Assembly: GCA_005784505.1 (NCBI GenBank) | Contig: VCAZ01000048.1 | Span: forward strand, 2,069,761 to 2,133,760 | DNA from: Bagarius yarrelli | Taxonomy: Eukaryota > Chordata > Actinopteri > Siluriformes > Sisoridae | DNA: 64,000 nt | Direction of reading: 5' to 3' | Shown: positions 1-12,331 of the stretch, piece by piece | Numbering within the stretch: position 1 is the first letter of the stretch | Layout: each line of letters begins with the position of its first letter | The notes under the pieces: generated by a model | Told to the model about the DNA's origin: nothing | Seen by the model: only the letters and a program-made list of their open reading frames with translations | Databases searched by the model: none | Program-made: the position numbers and the translations under genes

Positions 1-603
1 TTACCAAGTTTATATCAGCTATGATAGTGACCCTTGAACTCCATGCATTGATAATGCAGTACATTTATTAAAATGTTGTTCTCAAGCAATAGTGTGTTTA
101 AGTGACTGTTATTATTACTGGTAGGAATAAAAAAAATTATGATGTATATGAGCTGCAAATGTAAGACTGCGTCGAGAAATATTAGCACCCTTTATAATGC
201 ACGAATGCTGTATTTATCTGAATGTTCTCTATATTTTTAGGTTTATACATGTAAACTCTTATCAGGTATTTAGGCTACAATATGACGGTATATAGTACCT
301 TTTTTTGACCCATGATCCATTACCAAATTCTGCAATAGTTTTCTGGACTTGCATGCAGTCCTATCTTTTAGCAACAATTGTGCAAAAAAGTAAAAATTTG
401 GTTTTCTTCAAGCTCACGTATAAATGCCTACAACATTCTAAACAGTATTTTTGTCCATCCTTAAGGTTGTCAAACATTCTACTTTCAATTAAACATAATC
501 AATGACAATTTTTAATGTTCTAGTGTTTTTAAAATATACAAAATTATTAAGTTATATGATTTACTGGAAACTGATTGTATCTAATATACTGCATGTAAAT
601 TAC

Positions 604-3071
604 CAGGGCACCATCAGTGATGGAGCAGATGTGGTGTGTCCCCTTGTGTCTCTTATGGTTCGGTGTATATATATAGTGCCAGGGGTGACCTCCTATCTGA
701 ATCCCATTATCCAAATACGACATCTCAAACAATGCAGGAGGACACTCTGAAATAACAAATCTGTTTCAACTAAATCAGCTCAGCTACCACCAGTCTGACA
801 GCAAATGTCATGTAAATATGTTTAATGTCAAAATATGCTACAGGAATACTGTTTTCTCAGATATTCCTCTACCACAGAAACGATGGGATGGGAATTAAAT
901 AGTGATCACTAACCCTTGATGTGTATATTGGCTGGAATGCCATAAGAAGCATCTCCCACTATTCCCCTAGCACCATGTAAGTCACACTCTTGTCCCAGTA
1001 CAAGCTTTGTAGTCCTGAACTGGAAAAACAAATGACAAATAAGTTGCCAGTCCAGCATCAAAGGGTGAAGATGTAAGTTGACTAGAGAAATACTACAGCT
1101 TATTTTATCTGTTATATGACAATATAACAGATGCATTTTACCTTTTTCACAATATATTCGAAGCTGTAAAGCTTTACACTTTTTGAGCTGTGTGACACAG
1201 CCAACACTCCTTGAGACAGGAGAACATCAACCACGGATTTACCAAAGACCTATAAATTAAAGTGAAATACTGCATTATTAAAGTTTAAGACACACCATTA
1301 TTAAAATAAATAAATAAATAAATAAATGTCACTTTTTTGTTGATCTCCAGCAGTCCAATAACATTCAGAGGAAAGACTTTAAATATTGCTAAATGCATAA
1401 GGACATTGTTCTCAACCCCAGCCTGAGACAGGGAGAGAGAGAGAGGGAGAGAAAGCAGGTTAAGCATCTTAGCATAGTATAATTATAAAATTATCATATA
1501 AAAATAATCTCTCAATAAAACTGGATAAACCAGTTCACCTGGCGTGCCAATGGTGTCTGTTTATGCTGAATGGATTTGACATAAAATGTTTCTTGAGAGA
1601 CATCCCAACCAAGCGATCTGTCAAGGAACATTGTATACCACACACATAACTCGAACTCGAATTGTTGCAAAAGCTGTTACATGGTACAAAAACACACACC
1701 GGCTAAGAGGAAAGGTAATTAAAACCATTTCTAAATTCTGGTAACACCACAATATGGTAGAAAACCCCCCAAAAATCTTCTAACATAGTTGCTATTATAT
1801 AGTCAAATTAACACATCCCTACGATGACATAAGGGCAGGGAAGGCACAGATATGCATTTTTATGTATTTTACTAACAAAAGTGTATAAAAACATTATTTT
1901 AATATCAGAAATAACTAAATGTCTGAAAAACCATATATTAATATGTTACGGTAAAAAGAAAATTTAATTAAACTTATACTGCTGCTACACAACACTCTTC
2001 CTCTGAGCAGCCTTTTGACAAATGTTCTATAAATTTGTTCCAGTTAAAAGACATTTGCTTTGTTTTTTTCCCTTTTGCAGTTCTGGATTGAGTTTATCTG
2101 CATTTTTTGTAATTATTCTATGTGTACATCATCTTCTATTTGTGTGTAGATCAATTGTTCTCTACTAATCTTCTACTAAACAAATGAAAGAAAAATCCTG
2201 CCCTCGGCTATGCCTTGAATAATAGTATTACCTAAACTTAAAATGAGACGAAAGATAGACTCTGTGCAATGTTTCTCCTGTGTCAGCTGAGAGATGATAT
2301 AACCAGTTATCAGCTGTTAAGGCTAGAAGGCTAGGTTTCTGTTCCAAGGCCCATGGAAGAGATTTGTCCTGTAATAAAAAAAAAATATCACATTCAGCCA
2401 ATGGAGCTATTGCATGACATTATTTTTTTTCTTTTTTAAAGAATTGTGCTATTTTAAAAGTTTTTTTGTGATAATATGTTGGACTTACAAGTGGACACTG
2501 GCATAATAAGGAATCCTCAATCTTTTCAGCTTTGGAGCGTTTTGGCAACTCATACAAGAGCTGAGGTTGAGAGGTTAGACTGCAATACAACCTTATTCAG
2601 TAACTTGGAGTAACTTTATTGTTACAACCAGTAGAAAAATAAAACTAGTTAATATACTCTACCTGGTGTAGGAGCACCTGTAATTCTCAAAATATAACCT
2701 TCCACTTTCATATGAAATAATGGATTTGGAAGATTTGGTCCACACTTTTGTGAATTCTGCACCATCCTTAGGAGATAATCTCAATTAATAACCAACACCA
2801 CTGGCGGCAAAACTTTAAAGAATAAATATTAAATCAATACCTGAAGAATAATATTTTTGAGCATCCTGAGATTTCCTCCTAGTAATGTACCGAAGTCACG
2901 TGACGTGTCCCCTGCTGCCCTAAAGCCTAACAGCACGCAGACGTTTTTTATTCTCGCTTTTCCCGCTAGAGGGCGCACATAAGTACACCACTCCAAACAC
3001 ATGGAGGAGGATGTGGAGACCATTGACACTATTTTAAACTGAAGAACAGCGCGCACAGGTAGAATGTCCAA
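604..3071 (-). CDS. dcaf17: DCAF17, 5' portion (nine coding exons, 3' end beyond left edge)
   Basis: This gene encodes DDB1- and CUL4-associated factor 17, a nucleolar substrate-receptor candidate for the CUL4-DDB1 ubiquitin ligase. Coding exons on the minus strand are 3071-2841, 2766-2663, 2579-2489, 2368-2232, 1617-1539, 1422-1333, 1249-1142, 1019-914 and 746-604, and all junction phases agree. Conserved segments seen include LLYELPKRSK, ALTADNWLYHL, VLMHLAIFKVFP followed by LLEINKK, DASYGIPANI and IQIGGHPWHYI, which align in order with vertebrate DCAF17. The start is uncertain: ATGs in frame lie at 3071, 3023 and 3002. Human DCAF17 has only about 42 residues before this junction, which favours 3002 (54 residues) over 3071 (77). 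The donor of exon 6 (AAA|GTGACA) is weak. The C-terminal third is not in the window. The gene is divergent from mettl8, 1.5 kb away. Confidence 0.9.
2896..3071. promoter_or_regulatory. Start of the divergent dcaf17/mettl8 promoter region, with CACGTG box and CTCF-like site
   Basis: The 5' end of dcaf17 holds a palindromic TCACGTGA (E-box/CLEAR type) near 2896-2905. It also holds CCGCTAGAGGGCGC at 2963-2976, which fits the CTCF core at 13 of 14 positions by eye. Just upstream of dcaf17 an ACAG|GTAGAA at about 3056-3064 could be the donor of a mettl8 non-coding first exon, joined to the acceptor before 4552. Human METTL8 and DCAF17 are likewise divergent neighbours. Promoter function is inferred; no transcription start can be read from sequence alone. 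Confidence 0.4.
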
Positions 3072-3830
3072 ACTTCTGCTAACTTAAATAACCTGTCTGA
3101 GTAAATCTGTAGTCTTCATATCTAATTCAGAACTAAAGGACGTTACTACTAGCCTATTAACTGCAATACGATATGGTCGTCATTTCTACCGTTAGTAAGC
3201 TAGCTAACCGTTACATTCAAACAGACTATTTATACATTTGCGTTTAAAATATAAGTACAAATGTGACAGTTCAGTTTTGTTTCGTGTTGAAAAGTGTATT
3301 AATAATAATTCATTATAAGTTATTAAGTTATAACTATTTAAGTGTGGGTGCTAACAGACAGGCAAACGTTGTACCTGTTTAGTTTACTTGTCTTTAGCAA
3401 ACTAGCCAGCTAACGTTTCTAGCTACAGTTTGCTGCTACGCGACTACGTTGTTTTAAATGTATATCGGTTTATTTCTAGATTTAAAGTGTAGTTCGATAC
3501 TAAAGCAACTAGTCTTGCACTTGGGCTGAGTCTTACTCCATTCCGACAAACATCCCCGCTTCCACAGCTTTTTCTTCCTCTCAGGCAGAAGAGCTGAAGG
3601 ACCCGGATGAAAAATGGCGCCCAAGTGAAAGGTCATTCCAGTTCAGTTTAAAATATGGAGCATCGTTTTGGGAGGTTGTTAACATAACCAGTTGAACTTA
3701 TGAGACTTTTATGCACAGGATTAAGTTCAAATACTATATCACATACAGAATACCCACAATGCACTTTAATGATTGTAGTATTTACAGTATTTCGTTGCTA
3801 TGTACTTGTACCTTGCAATGACAATAAAGT

Positions 3831-3900
<70 letters not shown>

Positions 3901-4551
3901 AAACTGTACTTGGAGCACCATTTTATATTCTTTTTAAGTGTTATACCTGGTCCCATTTATTGTGAAATCAGGAGGTCTCTGCTGAAAATTTTCACCAAAT
4001 GTGGGGGGAAACGGGAAGCATTTATTATTAAATGTGATAAAATATTTTGCTTCTTTAAAATAAGGTTACTGTAAATAAATAGCTTTGGAAAAAACCTTCA
4101 GTCATTGGTAGTAACTATTGTAACTTTTTTCGGGTTATAGTTATTGATCATGGTTCTGGTGCGTGTTCCAGGATCACTAGGTGTAAATCAGGAGCGATCT
4201 ACATGTGTTGCTGCTCCATGATTAGGCATTGTACATACACATATTTACACCAAGTGTAATTTAGACTAGCCAGTGTACCTACTGGATAAAACCCTAGCAG
4301 ACTTTGGGAATTGCTAATTAGTGTTATGACTGTGAGGTCATTTTTCCAGCAGTTAAGTGACATCAACACGGACTATCGCAGCAGGCCCAATACTAATAGT
4401 ATTCCAGCATTAGGAAGAGACTGGAAACATTTTGCCTATTATATTTAAAATGATTTGCTTTATTCTGTGATGTGATGATGCAGATAAAATTGTCCTTGTT
4501 TTTTGAGCAATCTTTTAATGACTATTTAATTACTGTTCACTAATACTTCAG
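3072..4551. other. Intergenic or 5' UTR intron between dcaf17 and mettl8
   Basis: No coding exon was recognised. The stretch contains a TATC microsatellite preceded by a retroposon-like 3' tail, and otherwise AT-rich sequence. The acceptor TACTTCAG ending at 4551 suggests that part of this region is a mettl8 5' UTR intron. Confidence 0.5.
3690..3900 (+). repeat. Retroposon-like 3' end with long TATC tail
   Basis: A segment ending in TTTCGTTGCTATGTACTTG, a short spacer and ACAATAAAGTTC runs directly into about 17 copies of TATC (3832-3900). An end of this kind followed by a simple-sequence tail is typical of dispersed non-LTR retroposon 3' ends in fish genomes. The family is not assigned. A 124-codon reading frame across the repeat is an artefact of it. 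Confidence 0.6.
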
Positions 4552-4572
4552 GGTTCATCAAATATCAAAAAA

Positions 4573-7500
4573 ATGAGAGGCTTGCTGAAGATGGTAGTGG
4601 CCGTGACCTGTGGTGTAGGACATACACCCTCCCGATGTCTCTGTGGACGACCTCCTGCACCACTTGGTGGCAGAATTCTTACCAATCCTAAGGACATCTT
4701 TCAGCACAACATGTGGTATTTATTTCTTTTAACATTGCATAATTTTGGGTCAGTCGATGGACATTATAATGTTTACTGTCTCAAAGACGGCAATATTTGC
4801 TGAAGTGTAGATTCGACTAACTTTTTTTTTTTATTTTTTTTTTTACCTTGACTATATATTCATGACGAAAGTTAAATTAGCAAAAGCATGTTTTTACTGC
4901 AGGGATCATGTTCAGTGGTCACCAGAGGAGATGGAAAAAGCCAGACAAATAGCAGAAGAGAACTCCAGAGAACAGATTCCAATAGAAGAGCAAGGTAAGA
5001 CAAATTCAATTTAGAGTCTCTAAATGTATATATAAACATAGACTTCATGACCAGAGGTTTGTGGATAGTTGGCCATCACATCCATGTGGTAATCATCCCA
5101 TCCTTTTTTGCTGATAAAAGAATCGTTTATTCTTCTGTGAAACCTTTCTACTAGATTTTGTGGAGTGTCTGTGGGCATACGATCTCGGTTAGTCCTAAAA
5201 TTATTGTTGAGACCCAGGCATTGTTGTAGGTGTGAAGACTAGGGTTTAAAATTGTAATTCTGCAGCATACAAAACATTTCTCTAAAAAGGGTGTTTGTGC
5301 AAAAGAACCAAACATGCTTGTGATAGTCAGCTATTTACACATTTTTGGCTGCGTATCTTCAGAAACAGTTTGATGGATTAGCAGTTTGTGGAGTTTAAGC
5401 CATTTATATGCTCTCCAGTCAGGTATGACAAAGACGCAAACAAATATTGGGACAGGTTTTACGAAATTCATCAAAACAAGTTCTTCAAAAATCGTCAGTG
5501 GCTTTTCTCTGAGTTTCCTGAGCTCTTGCCCCAGGGCTGTGCCACAAGTCTTACCCCAGAAGGTCAGGAGGCTACTGTGCCAGCATATTTGGACGTAAGC
5601 GAAACTCTTCAGAGCAGGATGAAAAATCAGCAGCAGGACTCTCACATTCCTAACCGTGATGTACTGAAAAAGAAGCAGGATTCAGCGTATTATATTTCTG
5701 CAGTGCAGCCTCACAAAACTGATGCTTTTCCTGGACAACATGCTTCTTTCAGAATACTGGAGGTTCTATCACTTTCATTCAGGCATTTTCTAATAGCTGT
5801 AATCGACTACCGTGTGACCTGTTATGTGTTCACAACAGGTGGGCTGTGGTGCAGGCAACAGTGTATTTCCGATCATCAATGCCATCAGGTAAGAAAAGCA
5901 CCCAATTCATTCATCTTAGTCTTAGCATAGATAAAAGTCTAGTTAAGTCCTGCATGCATGATGGGACTAAATAAATTGCTTATCATCTTTGTCGTAAAAT
6001 GTGCAGAAGCTTAAGTACTAATGCTGTGCACAGAATAGCAAAGTATTGTGTACTTTTAAACAATAATTAATTGAAAAGAAAATAATTTTGAATAAGGAAA
6101 AACACACAAAAAGCGGACAGTTAGTTGTTAATAAATTTTAAAAAGCTACGGTGCAATTGACCACCTGTCCTCTTTTTGTGTCTTTGTCTTACTTGTTTTT
6201 ATATATCTATGAAACTAAAGAAAAAAAAATAATTTGAACAAATTAGGTTGAATACTTTAATTATGATTAAAAACTGGGACTATTGTAATATTCACCAAAT
6301 TAGTTTTTGTTTTAGTAAATAAGAGAGAAGTGTTGCCATTAGTGATTTTAGCATACAGATTACAATATGTCTTTATTTTATTTGCCAAGATCTCAAATCT
6401 GCCCTAGAGAGAAATGTTTACAATGGTTAGGCTTTAATTTGTCATTTTGCACTTTTTTTTTTTTTGAAAAGTATTATTTAGTCATAAAGGTGTGTTGTGC
6501 ATCAACAATATCTTGTTTTTATGATAATTACCCCCCTGGTGTTTCACTGTCAGAAACCTACAGTAGTAACATTAGAAATGCATTCTGAATTCAATAGGCA
6601 GATTTTGTTCCAGGTAAAATATTTTATACATTTTTTTTCTCAGGGGCAGAGATGCATTCTTGTACTGCTGTGATTTTTCTTCACGAGCAATCCAACTTGT
6701 CAGGGTGAGTAACTTTTAATATTTTCCTTCATTTTTCAATGAAAATACAGCATAATGTGATAATCAGATCTAAGCAAAGACATTATCAGCGTCTGATAAA
6801 ACTGTCCTACACTCTGGGAGAAAACATTGGCTCTCCCCAGCCTACATTTTGTCTTATTTCCAACCACTTTGCCGACAGCAGATCAGTCAAAATGGCTGCC
6901 AGGTCGGTGTGTGTGTGTGTGTGTGTGTGCGCGTGCCTGTGCCTATCGGCCCAGTGGATATTTGATGCTGTCAGAATGCATAGGCTTTTTTATCAAATGG
7001 AGGCAGCAGGCTGCTAGCACAGTGGTAAGGTTGTGTAAATGTATTAAAAAAGCCCTAACACTTAACTGTAACATACTTAAACAAAAAATAAATACCCGAT
7101 TTCTTACCAAGAAAAAGTTTTAAAAAAGTGTTTAGAATTAATGATATGCCTACAATTTGTTAAAGGGCTTGCTGTATAGAAAGTTCTCACACATCACCTT
7201 TCTTTCCCATTACAAAGTTGTTAGATGTTAATGACGTGCGGCTTTGCTGGTCTGTATTTCACAAATATATATATATAGCCATAGTCCATGAATCGAATAT
7301 TAGTATTTAATAATTGATGTCCAACATTTAAAAATGTCAAAATTACTGTGGTAACATTCAGCTCATTGCAGCCTATAGGATGTGTCTAAAATGCTCAAGC
7401 TCAAAATCTGAGTTACATCCTAAACATCAACAAACATTTAATCTTTTGCTTTAGTTTCTGTTCTTAATTTTAATCCAAGATGTGCATTTATAGGACGTCA

Positions 7501-10500
7501 TTGCTGGACAGTTTATTAAGAATTTTTTTTAGTTACCTCGGCTTTGCTTTTATCCATTTACGAGACTGATTTTATTCTATCTTTTATTATGCTTTATGTT
7601 CTAATCTTCTTTAGATTTATAGCACTTATTACAGTTTTCGCCATAATTTGTTTTAACAATAACTTTATTGATTTTATTTAGCCAGTGATCTTTGTGTGCT
7701 TATTCTCACAGGCTAATGAAGAAGTATTTTAATACAAAAAGTAGTCAAAAAAACATAATGGAAATTAGTTTATTTAATAAAATAGAAAATATAATAAAAA
7801 ATTGTTTATTTTTTAAAAACTATTATTCTTAACAATCATTTACATTAACAGCATTTTGCAGACGCCCTTATCCAGAGCGACTTACATTCATTTCATTTAT
7901 ACAACTGAGCAATTGGGGGTTAAGGGCCTTGCTGTGGGGCCTAACAGTGGTGGCTTGGTGAAGCTGGGAATCGAACCCACAATCTTTAGAGCAGAAGATA
8001 CAATACTCTACAATACAATTAAAAAATACAGTAAATATCATGTTTACAGTTACGGCTTGTCATCTGCTAAACACTACATGATTATATGCTGTTGCAACTC
8101 TAGCTAACATGTTTCCCAGTAACCCTACTAATTGGACTATTACAGTAATTTATCTGCAAATATTTAAACAAAAATAATCAAATAAGAATTAACAACACAA
8201 ATTTTGTCATGTTAACCTTTAAGTTAATCTTGTTTCATCAATTACTGCTGTTATGTCTCTTCTTTTCCTTGTCGTCTTGTTATTTTTTCTGCTTCTGGCT
8301 GACAGACAGATAAGACGTCTTCATGTTAAATTAGCGAATGCATGATTAAGTGCTGGGCCAGATTCAAAAAGGCAGCCGACTACTCAGGAAAAAGCAAGCA
8401 CAGTCAGCATAGCGACAGAAGGGGTGGGGGTGGGGGGTTGAGAGCAGATATATTGTGACGTTATATTAATAATAACATTTCTGATTGTTCAAATGGTCAG
8501 CTGTCGGGCAATAACTGTCTGCCCTATTGCTTATTATGTAATCTTTTATGCTGTTTTACTTTTGTTTTATTTAATCTGGTGTGTTAACTTTGCTTTTGGC
8601 TTTTTTCAAATTCTTTATTTTTGTTCTGCCTGTGAAAAACATTTGATGGCTTATTGTATACCCGTTTATTATCTGTTCATCAATGTATTGTGTTACTAAG
8701 CACTTACATTTAAAGCATTTGTAAGTAGACTAACCTACAGAAATGCTTTTGGAGTCTCTGTTTATTCACTATTTAAACTTTAAAATAACAATCCTTAGCA
8801 TTAGTACATTTTAATTCAAATAGCCATGGTAGCTTTAATTTTTATTGATGGGTCACCCCACAGGAGCATCCAGACTACGATCCTGCAGCATGCCATGCAT
8901 TTGTACATGATGTTTGTGATGTGTCCATGCTTCCTTTTCCTCAAGAAAGTCTCAATGTTATTGCTGTGGTCTTCGTACTCTCCTCCATTCACCCTGAGAG
9001 GTATGGTGTCTATATGTATCTTAATATTTTCTAGAAAACGGCCGCTTTCTGCAGACGCAGTTAGTGAACATAGGACACATAAGACATTTTGATGTAATCC
9101 ACGGACCACAGACACACCTAAATTTAGTGGACCTATAAAGCATGGCTTTAATGTGTGTAAATTGCAAAAATTTTATCTTTATAGTCTGTCACCATAAGTT
9201 GTGACCCTAATATTATTCTCATTAAAGATAAATGTTCCCTGGCTTATCCAAGCTCAGTGTAAAGGGTGTGTATAGTTGACTCTACTGTCTGAGAGATGCA
9301 CTGGCAAATCTTAAGCTGTGTGAATGTCAGTTTACATATTTTACCACATCTTTTAAGTATTTATTATTTATTGCTAGGATTGTCCTTTGTGGTGGTTTAC
9401 TGTGTGTTTAAACATGATGGCTCTTTACACTGAGAAAGCTACTGTACATCAATTTTGTCCAGTTCATGAGGGGAACAATGACGTCATTGATTAAACAGCT
9501 GAGTCTTTAAATGCAGACTTGATGATCTTAAATATAAACTGGTTTTGTTCATTAAAATTATATTATTGAGGTTTTAATTTTTAAGGATTTTTGGCCTTTG
9601 TGTTTTTAGATTTGTTTTAAATTCATTTAAGCAGTCAAATATGGCGTTGAAAATATCCATAATTAAAATTTTAGAACAGGTTGTGCTTTGTAACAAAGGT
9701 TGGAAACAGGGCAACCACAGCACACCCTTTGTAAAATGATTATATTTTATTGTTACAATTGTGAGCTTGTTTATCAAGTGACTTTAGTTTAATCCAAACT
9801 ACAAAACGAAGGTGTGTAACAATGCAAAATTAAACCTATTAAGTTGTGCAGGGTTTTTTTTTTCATAGCAGGTAAATTTTATATATTTACTGAAATATCT
9901 TGCAGCTGGTTTAAGCAAATAAGATTGGATGTGCTTTAATGATTTTAGATTTTTAACCAGCCACATCTGTAGGACATTGTTTATGTCCAATTATTGTTTA
10001 GCTAGAAACTGTTAGTCTTTGTAGTCAATGCCTCATTTCTTTTGAATTTTAATTGTTAGAAATATGCAATCTAATAGCTGTAATAATTGTATTGTACAAC
10101 CCGAATTCCAGACAAGTTGGGAAGATTTCTTTTTTACATTTGAATAAAATGAAAACTAAGACTTTAACATCACATTATTATCACACAATATTTTATTCAC
10201 AATAGAACATGGGCAACAGAAATGTTTAAACTAAGAAATTTTACACTTTTATGCACATGAGCTCATTACAAATTTGATGCCTGCTGCAAGTCTTAAAGGC
10301 ACAAGGACGACAAAATGCTGAAAAATACATTTTGAAAGACGCATTTGGGAGGACATTTAGCAACTTGGTTAATTAAACCAAGGTATGTAACATAAAAGGG
10401 TATAAAAGGGATGTCTTAGAGCGGCAGAGTCTCTTGGAAGTCTTTTAGTTTTTAATTTATCCAAATTAAAACAACGTCCTAACTTTTCTGTAATTCGGGT

Positions 10501-12269
10501 TGTAATAGTTTTGGTTATTCCCTTCTTGACCACTTCTTTGTGATATCAGCATGTTTGGCTGTTTGTGTATTTACATTGTTTTTAACATTTTATAAGTTTG
10601 GTAAGCTGCATGAGTTCTACTTCTCTGTTTTATGCAAAACAAATAATTAGTCAGAGGATCTGTTGTGGGTTCTTAAAATCATATTATTATTATTATTATA
10701 TTATTATTATTTTTTCATTTTATAATTCAAATTAATAAGTGTTATTTATTTGGCTCATGAAGTATGTTTCTGACCAAACAGGATGCAAAAAGTGGTTAAT
10801 CATCTGGCAGGCTACCTAAAGCATGGAGGAATCATCCTGTTTAGAGATTATGGCAGATATGATTTGGCTCAGCTACGATTCAAAAAAGGTATTGTATCTG
10901 AGGTGCTGATTTTTGATTTTTGTTCCTAAATGTGTAATTTTAAAATAAAACCTATTATTTAGCAGATGTTTGAATTTACTGTGTGTCGTGGTACGAATGA
11001 CCAATATGTTCCGTTCTTTTTGAAAAAAAATTGTCAGAATTTCGTATGATGGATTAATAAATCTGGAAATATCATGTGACTCACTTTCTCTCATATCACT
11101 GCAGCAAAACAGTTCAAAGGGGAATTCACACTCTCCTCTCACACGTGAAAACCTGCACATAGTTCTTTGTTGTACGCCTCTTTGACTTTTTCATGTAACT
11201 GATCGTCTATAATGAGTTCCTGGATTATCTGTACTTGTATATGGAATAATTGAAACCACTCAGACATGCTGTAATAAGAAATTGGCCACCCTGTTACCAT
11301 TCAAAAGATAGTTTCCTCCTTTCTAAAATATATTATTTCTCTTGTATCCCAACATAAATTTATTGCTATTGTGGAACAATGTCATTATTTAACAGTTATA
11401 CTTGCATTTTAATATTCAAGATAAACATGATTACATACTACATAGAAACTGTAAGCAATCACTTTGTTTTCTTTCCAAGTTTTTAAATTCGACGTTACCG
11501 AGAGCCCTTAAAAAGCACAAGCAAGTCGTCTGTAGTTAAAAACTCACTGTAGCTTAAAAAATAACTGAACACTACAGTACTTTAATTTAACGCACTTGAG
11601 ATTCCTTGTCTTCTAAAAAAACTACCATATCAGTAACTATTTTGCTTTGTTAAATAACAACTCCTTTGAATCTGTTTGTTATTCAGCTGAGAATTCCGCC
11701 TGAGATTATGTTGAACATTTACCATGCAAGTCAAAGTGAATTAGTTACTGTAGCAACGATAAAATGGAATCAACTTGTTGATTAACCCTGTGATTCCATT
11801 TATTTATGGTACTTCTGTCGATACGTCTATCGATCTGGGTTTTTTTAATCAATTGAAAAGTTTGCCAAAGGTTTTACTTACCATTATGGTGGTTTTCTTT
11901 TATTAGGGCAGTGTTTGTCTGAAAATTTCTACACAAGACAAGATGGAACCTGTGTATATTTTTTTGAGAAAGGTAACTGCTCTGAAGCTTTGAGTCTCTC
12001 TCTCTCTCTCTCTCTCTCTCAAACTCGGAGGTTAGTTTTATGTGTGGTTTCACTCTCAACTGAAATTCTGACTGATTTTGTAAAAAGTATAAGGTCTTTC
12101 CTGTTTTGTAGATGAAATCCATCAGTTGTTTACAAATGCTGGTTTGGAGGAGGTTCAGAACCTGGAAGACAAGAGACTTCAGGTGAACAGAGGAAAGAAA
12201 GTGGTGATGCATAGAGTGTGGATGCAGAGCAAGTATCGAAAACCTAACAGAGTACCACCAGGAAGTTGA
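4573..12269 (+). CDS. mettl8: METTL8, mitochondrial tRNA m3C methyltransferase
   Basis: The product is an S-adenosylmethionine-dependent methyltransferase of the METTL2/6/8 family. METTL8 makes 3-methylcytidine at position 32 of mitochondrial tRNA-Thr and tRNA-Ser(UCN). Nine coding exons: 4573-4715, 4903-4994, 5419-5762, 5839-5888, 6644-6704, 8864-9000, 10782-10888, 11907-11972 and 12112-12269. All phases fit, giving 385 residues. Residues 1-25 are basic and lack acidic residues, as in a mitochondrial presequence. Then come GGRILTNPKDIF, the family block KYWDRFYEIHQNKFFK, the SAM-binding motif ILEVGCGAGNS (about 191-201), DFSSRAIQLV, VFVLSSIHPER and LFRDYGRYDLAQLRFKKG, ending in HRVWMQSKYRKP. 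METTL2 is the main alternative, but the presequence and the DCAF17/TLK1 neighbourhood favour METTL8. The ATG at 4573 is the first in frame after the exon acceptor; a second in-frame ATG follows at residue 7. Confidence 0.95.
5040..5255. repeat. Degenerate Tc1/mariner-type dispersed repeat in mettl8 intron 2
   Basis: The intron between coding exons 2 and 3 carries a decayed sequence containing TTTCTACTAGATTTTGTGGA, followed by GTCTGTGGG and a GAGACCCAGGCATTGTTGTAG segment in the same order. This resembles part of a common non-autonomous DNA element of teleosts. The match is from memory of the family's appearance, and neither terminus is clear. Confidence 0.35.
6906..6932. repeat. TG dinucleotide repeat, mettl8 intron
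   Basis: A run of about 12 TG units followed by GCGCG in the intron after coding exon 5. Reading frames of 92 and 98 codons across it carry the repetitive Val-Cys signature of the repeat and are not genes. Confidence 0.85.
7845..8005 (+). repeat. Dispersed fish repeat, copy 1 (GCAGACGCCCTTATCCAGAG type)
   Basis: The core reads GCAGACGCCCTTATCCAGAG, then CGACTTACATT, GAGCAATTGGGGGTTAAGGG and GGGAATCGAACCCACAATCT. The same ordered blocks recur at 31803-31975, also on the plus strand, showing a multi-copy element within this window. Blocks of this kind are very common in teleost genomes. I do not assign a family. The GGAATCGAACCC block resembles a tRNA T-arm, but no complete tRNA can be folded here. 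Confidence 0.7.
10097..10502. mobile_element. 406-bp non-autonomous DNA transposon (MITE) with terminal inverted repeats
   Basis: The left end CAACCCGAATTCC and the right end GTAATTCGGGTTG are inverted repeats with 12 of 13 bases matching. Both ends are flanked by TA (10095-10096 and 10503-10504), the target duplication expected of Tc1/mariner-type insertion. The interior has no transposase reading frame. It lies in mettl8 intron 6, between coding exons 6 and 7. Confidence 0.75.
11996..12020. repeat. TC dinucleotide repeat, mettl8 intron 8
   Basis: About 12 TC units starting 24 bases after the donor of coding exon 8. It lies inside the short 139-base last intron. Confidence 0.85.
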
Positions 12270-12325
12270 CCAATGAGATTTTTTTTTTTAAAGACTAGAA
12301 GTATTTATACACATTAAATGGCTTT

Positions 12326-12331
12326 AATAAA
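12326..12331 (+). terminator. mettl8 poly(A) signal AATAAA
   Basis: AATAAA lies 57 bases after the mettl8 stop codon. A second AATAAA is at 12463-12468. Either could end the transcript; usage is inferred. Confidence 0.55.

Noticed and set aside
3700..4074. 124-codon plus-strand frame
   Set aside because: It reads through the TATC repeat (poly Ile-Tyr-Leu-Ser) and retroposon tail. It has no domain or codon-like structure.
7900..8000. Possible tRNA-derived gene in the dispersed repeat
   Set aside because: Only a T-arm-like GGAATCGAACCC is visible; no acceptor stem or anticodon arm could be paired, so no tRNA is called.
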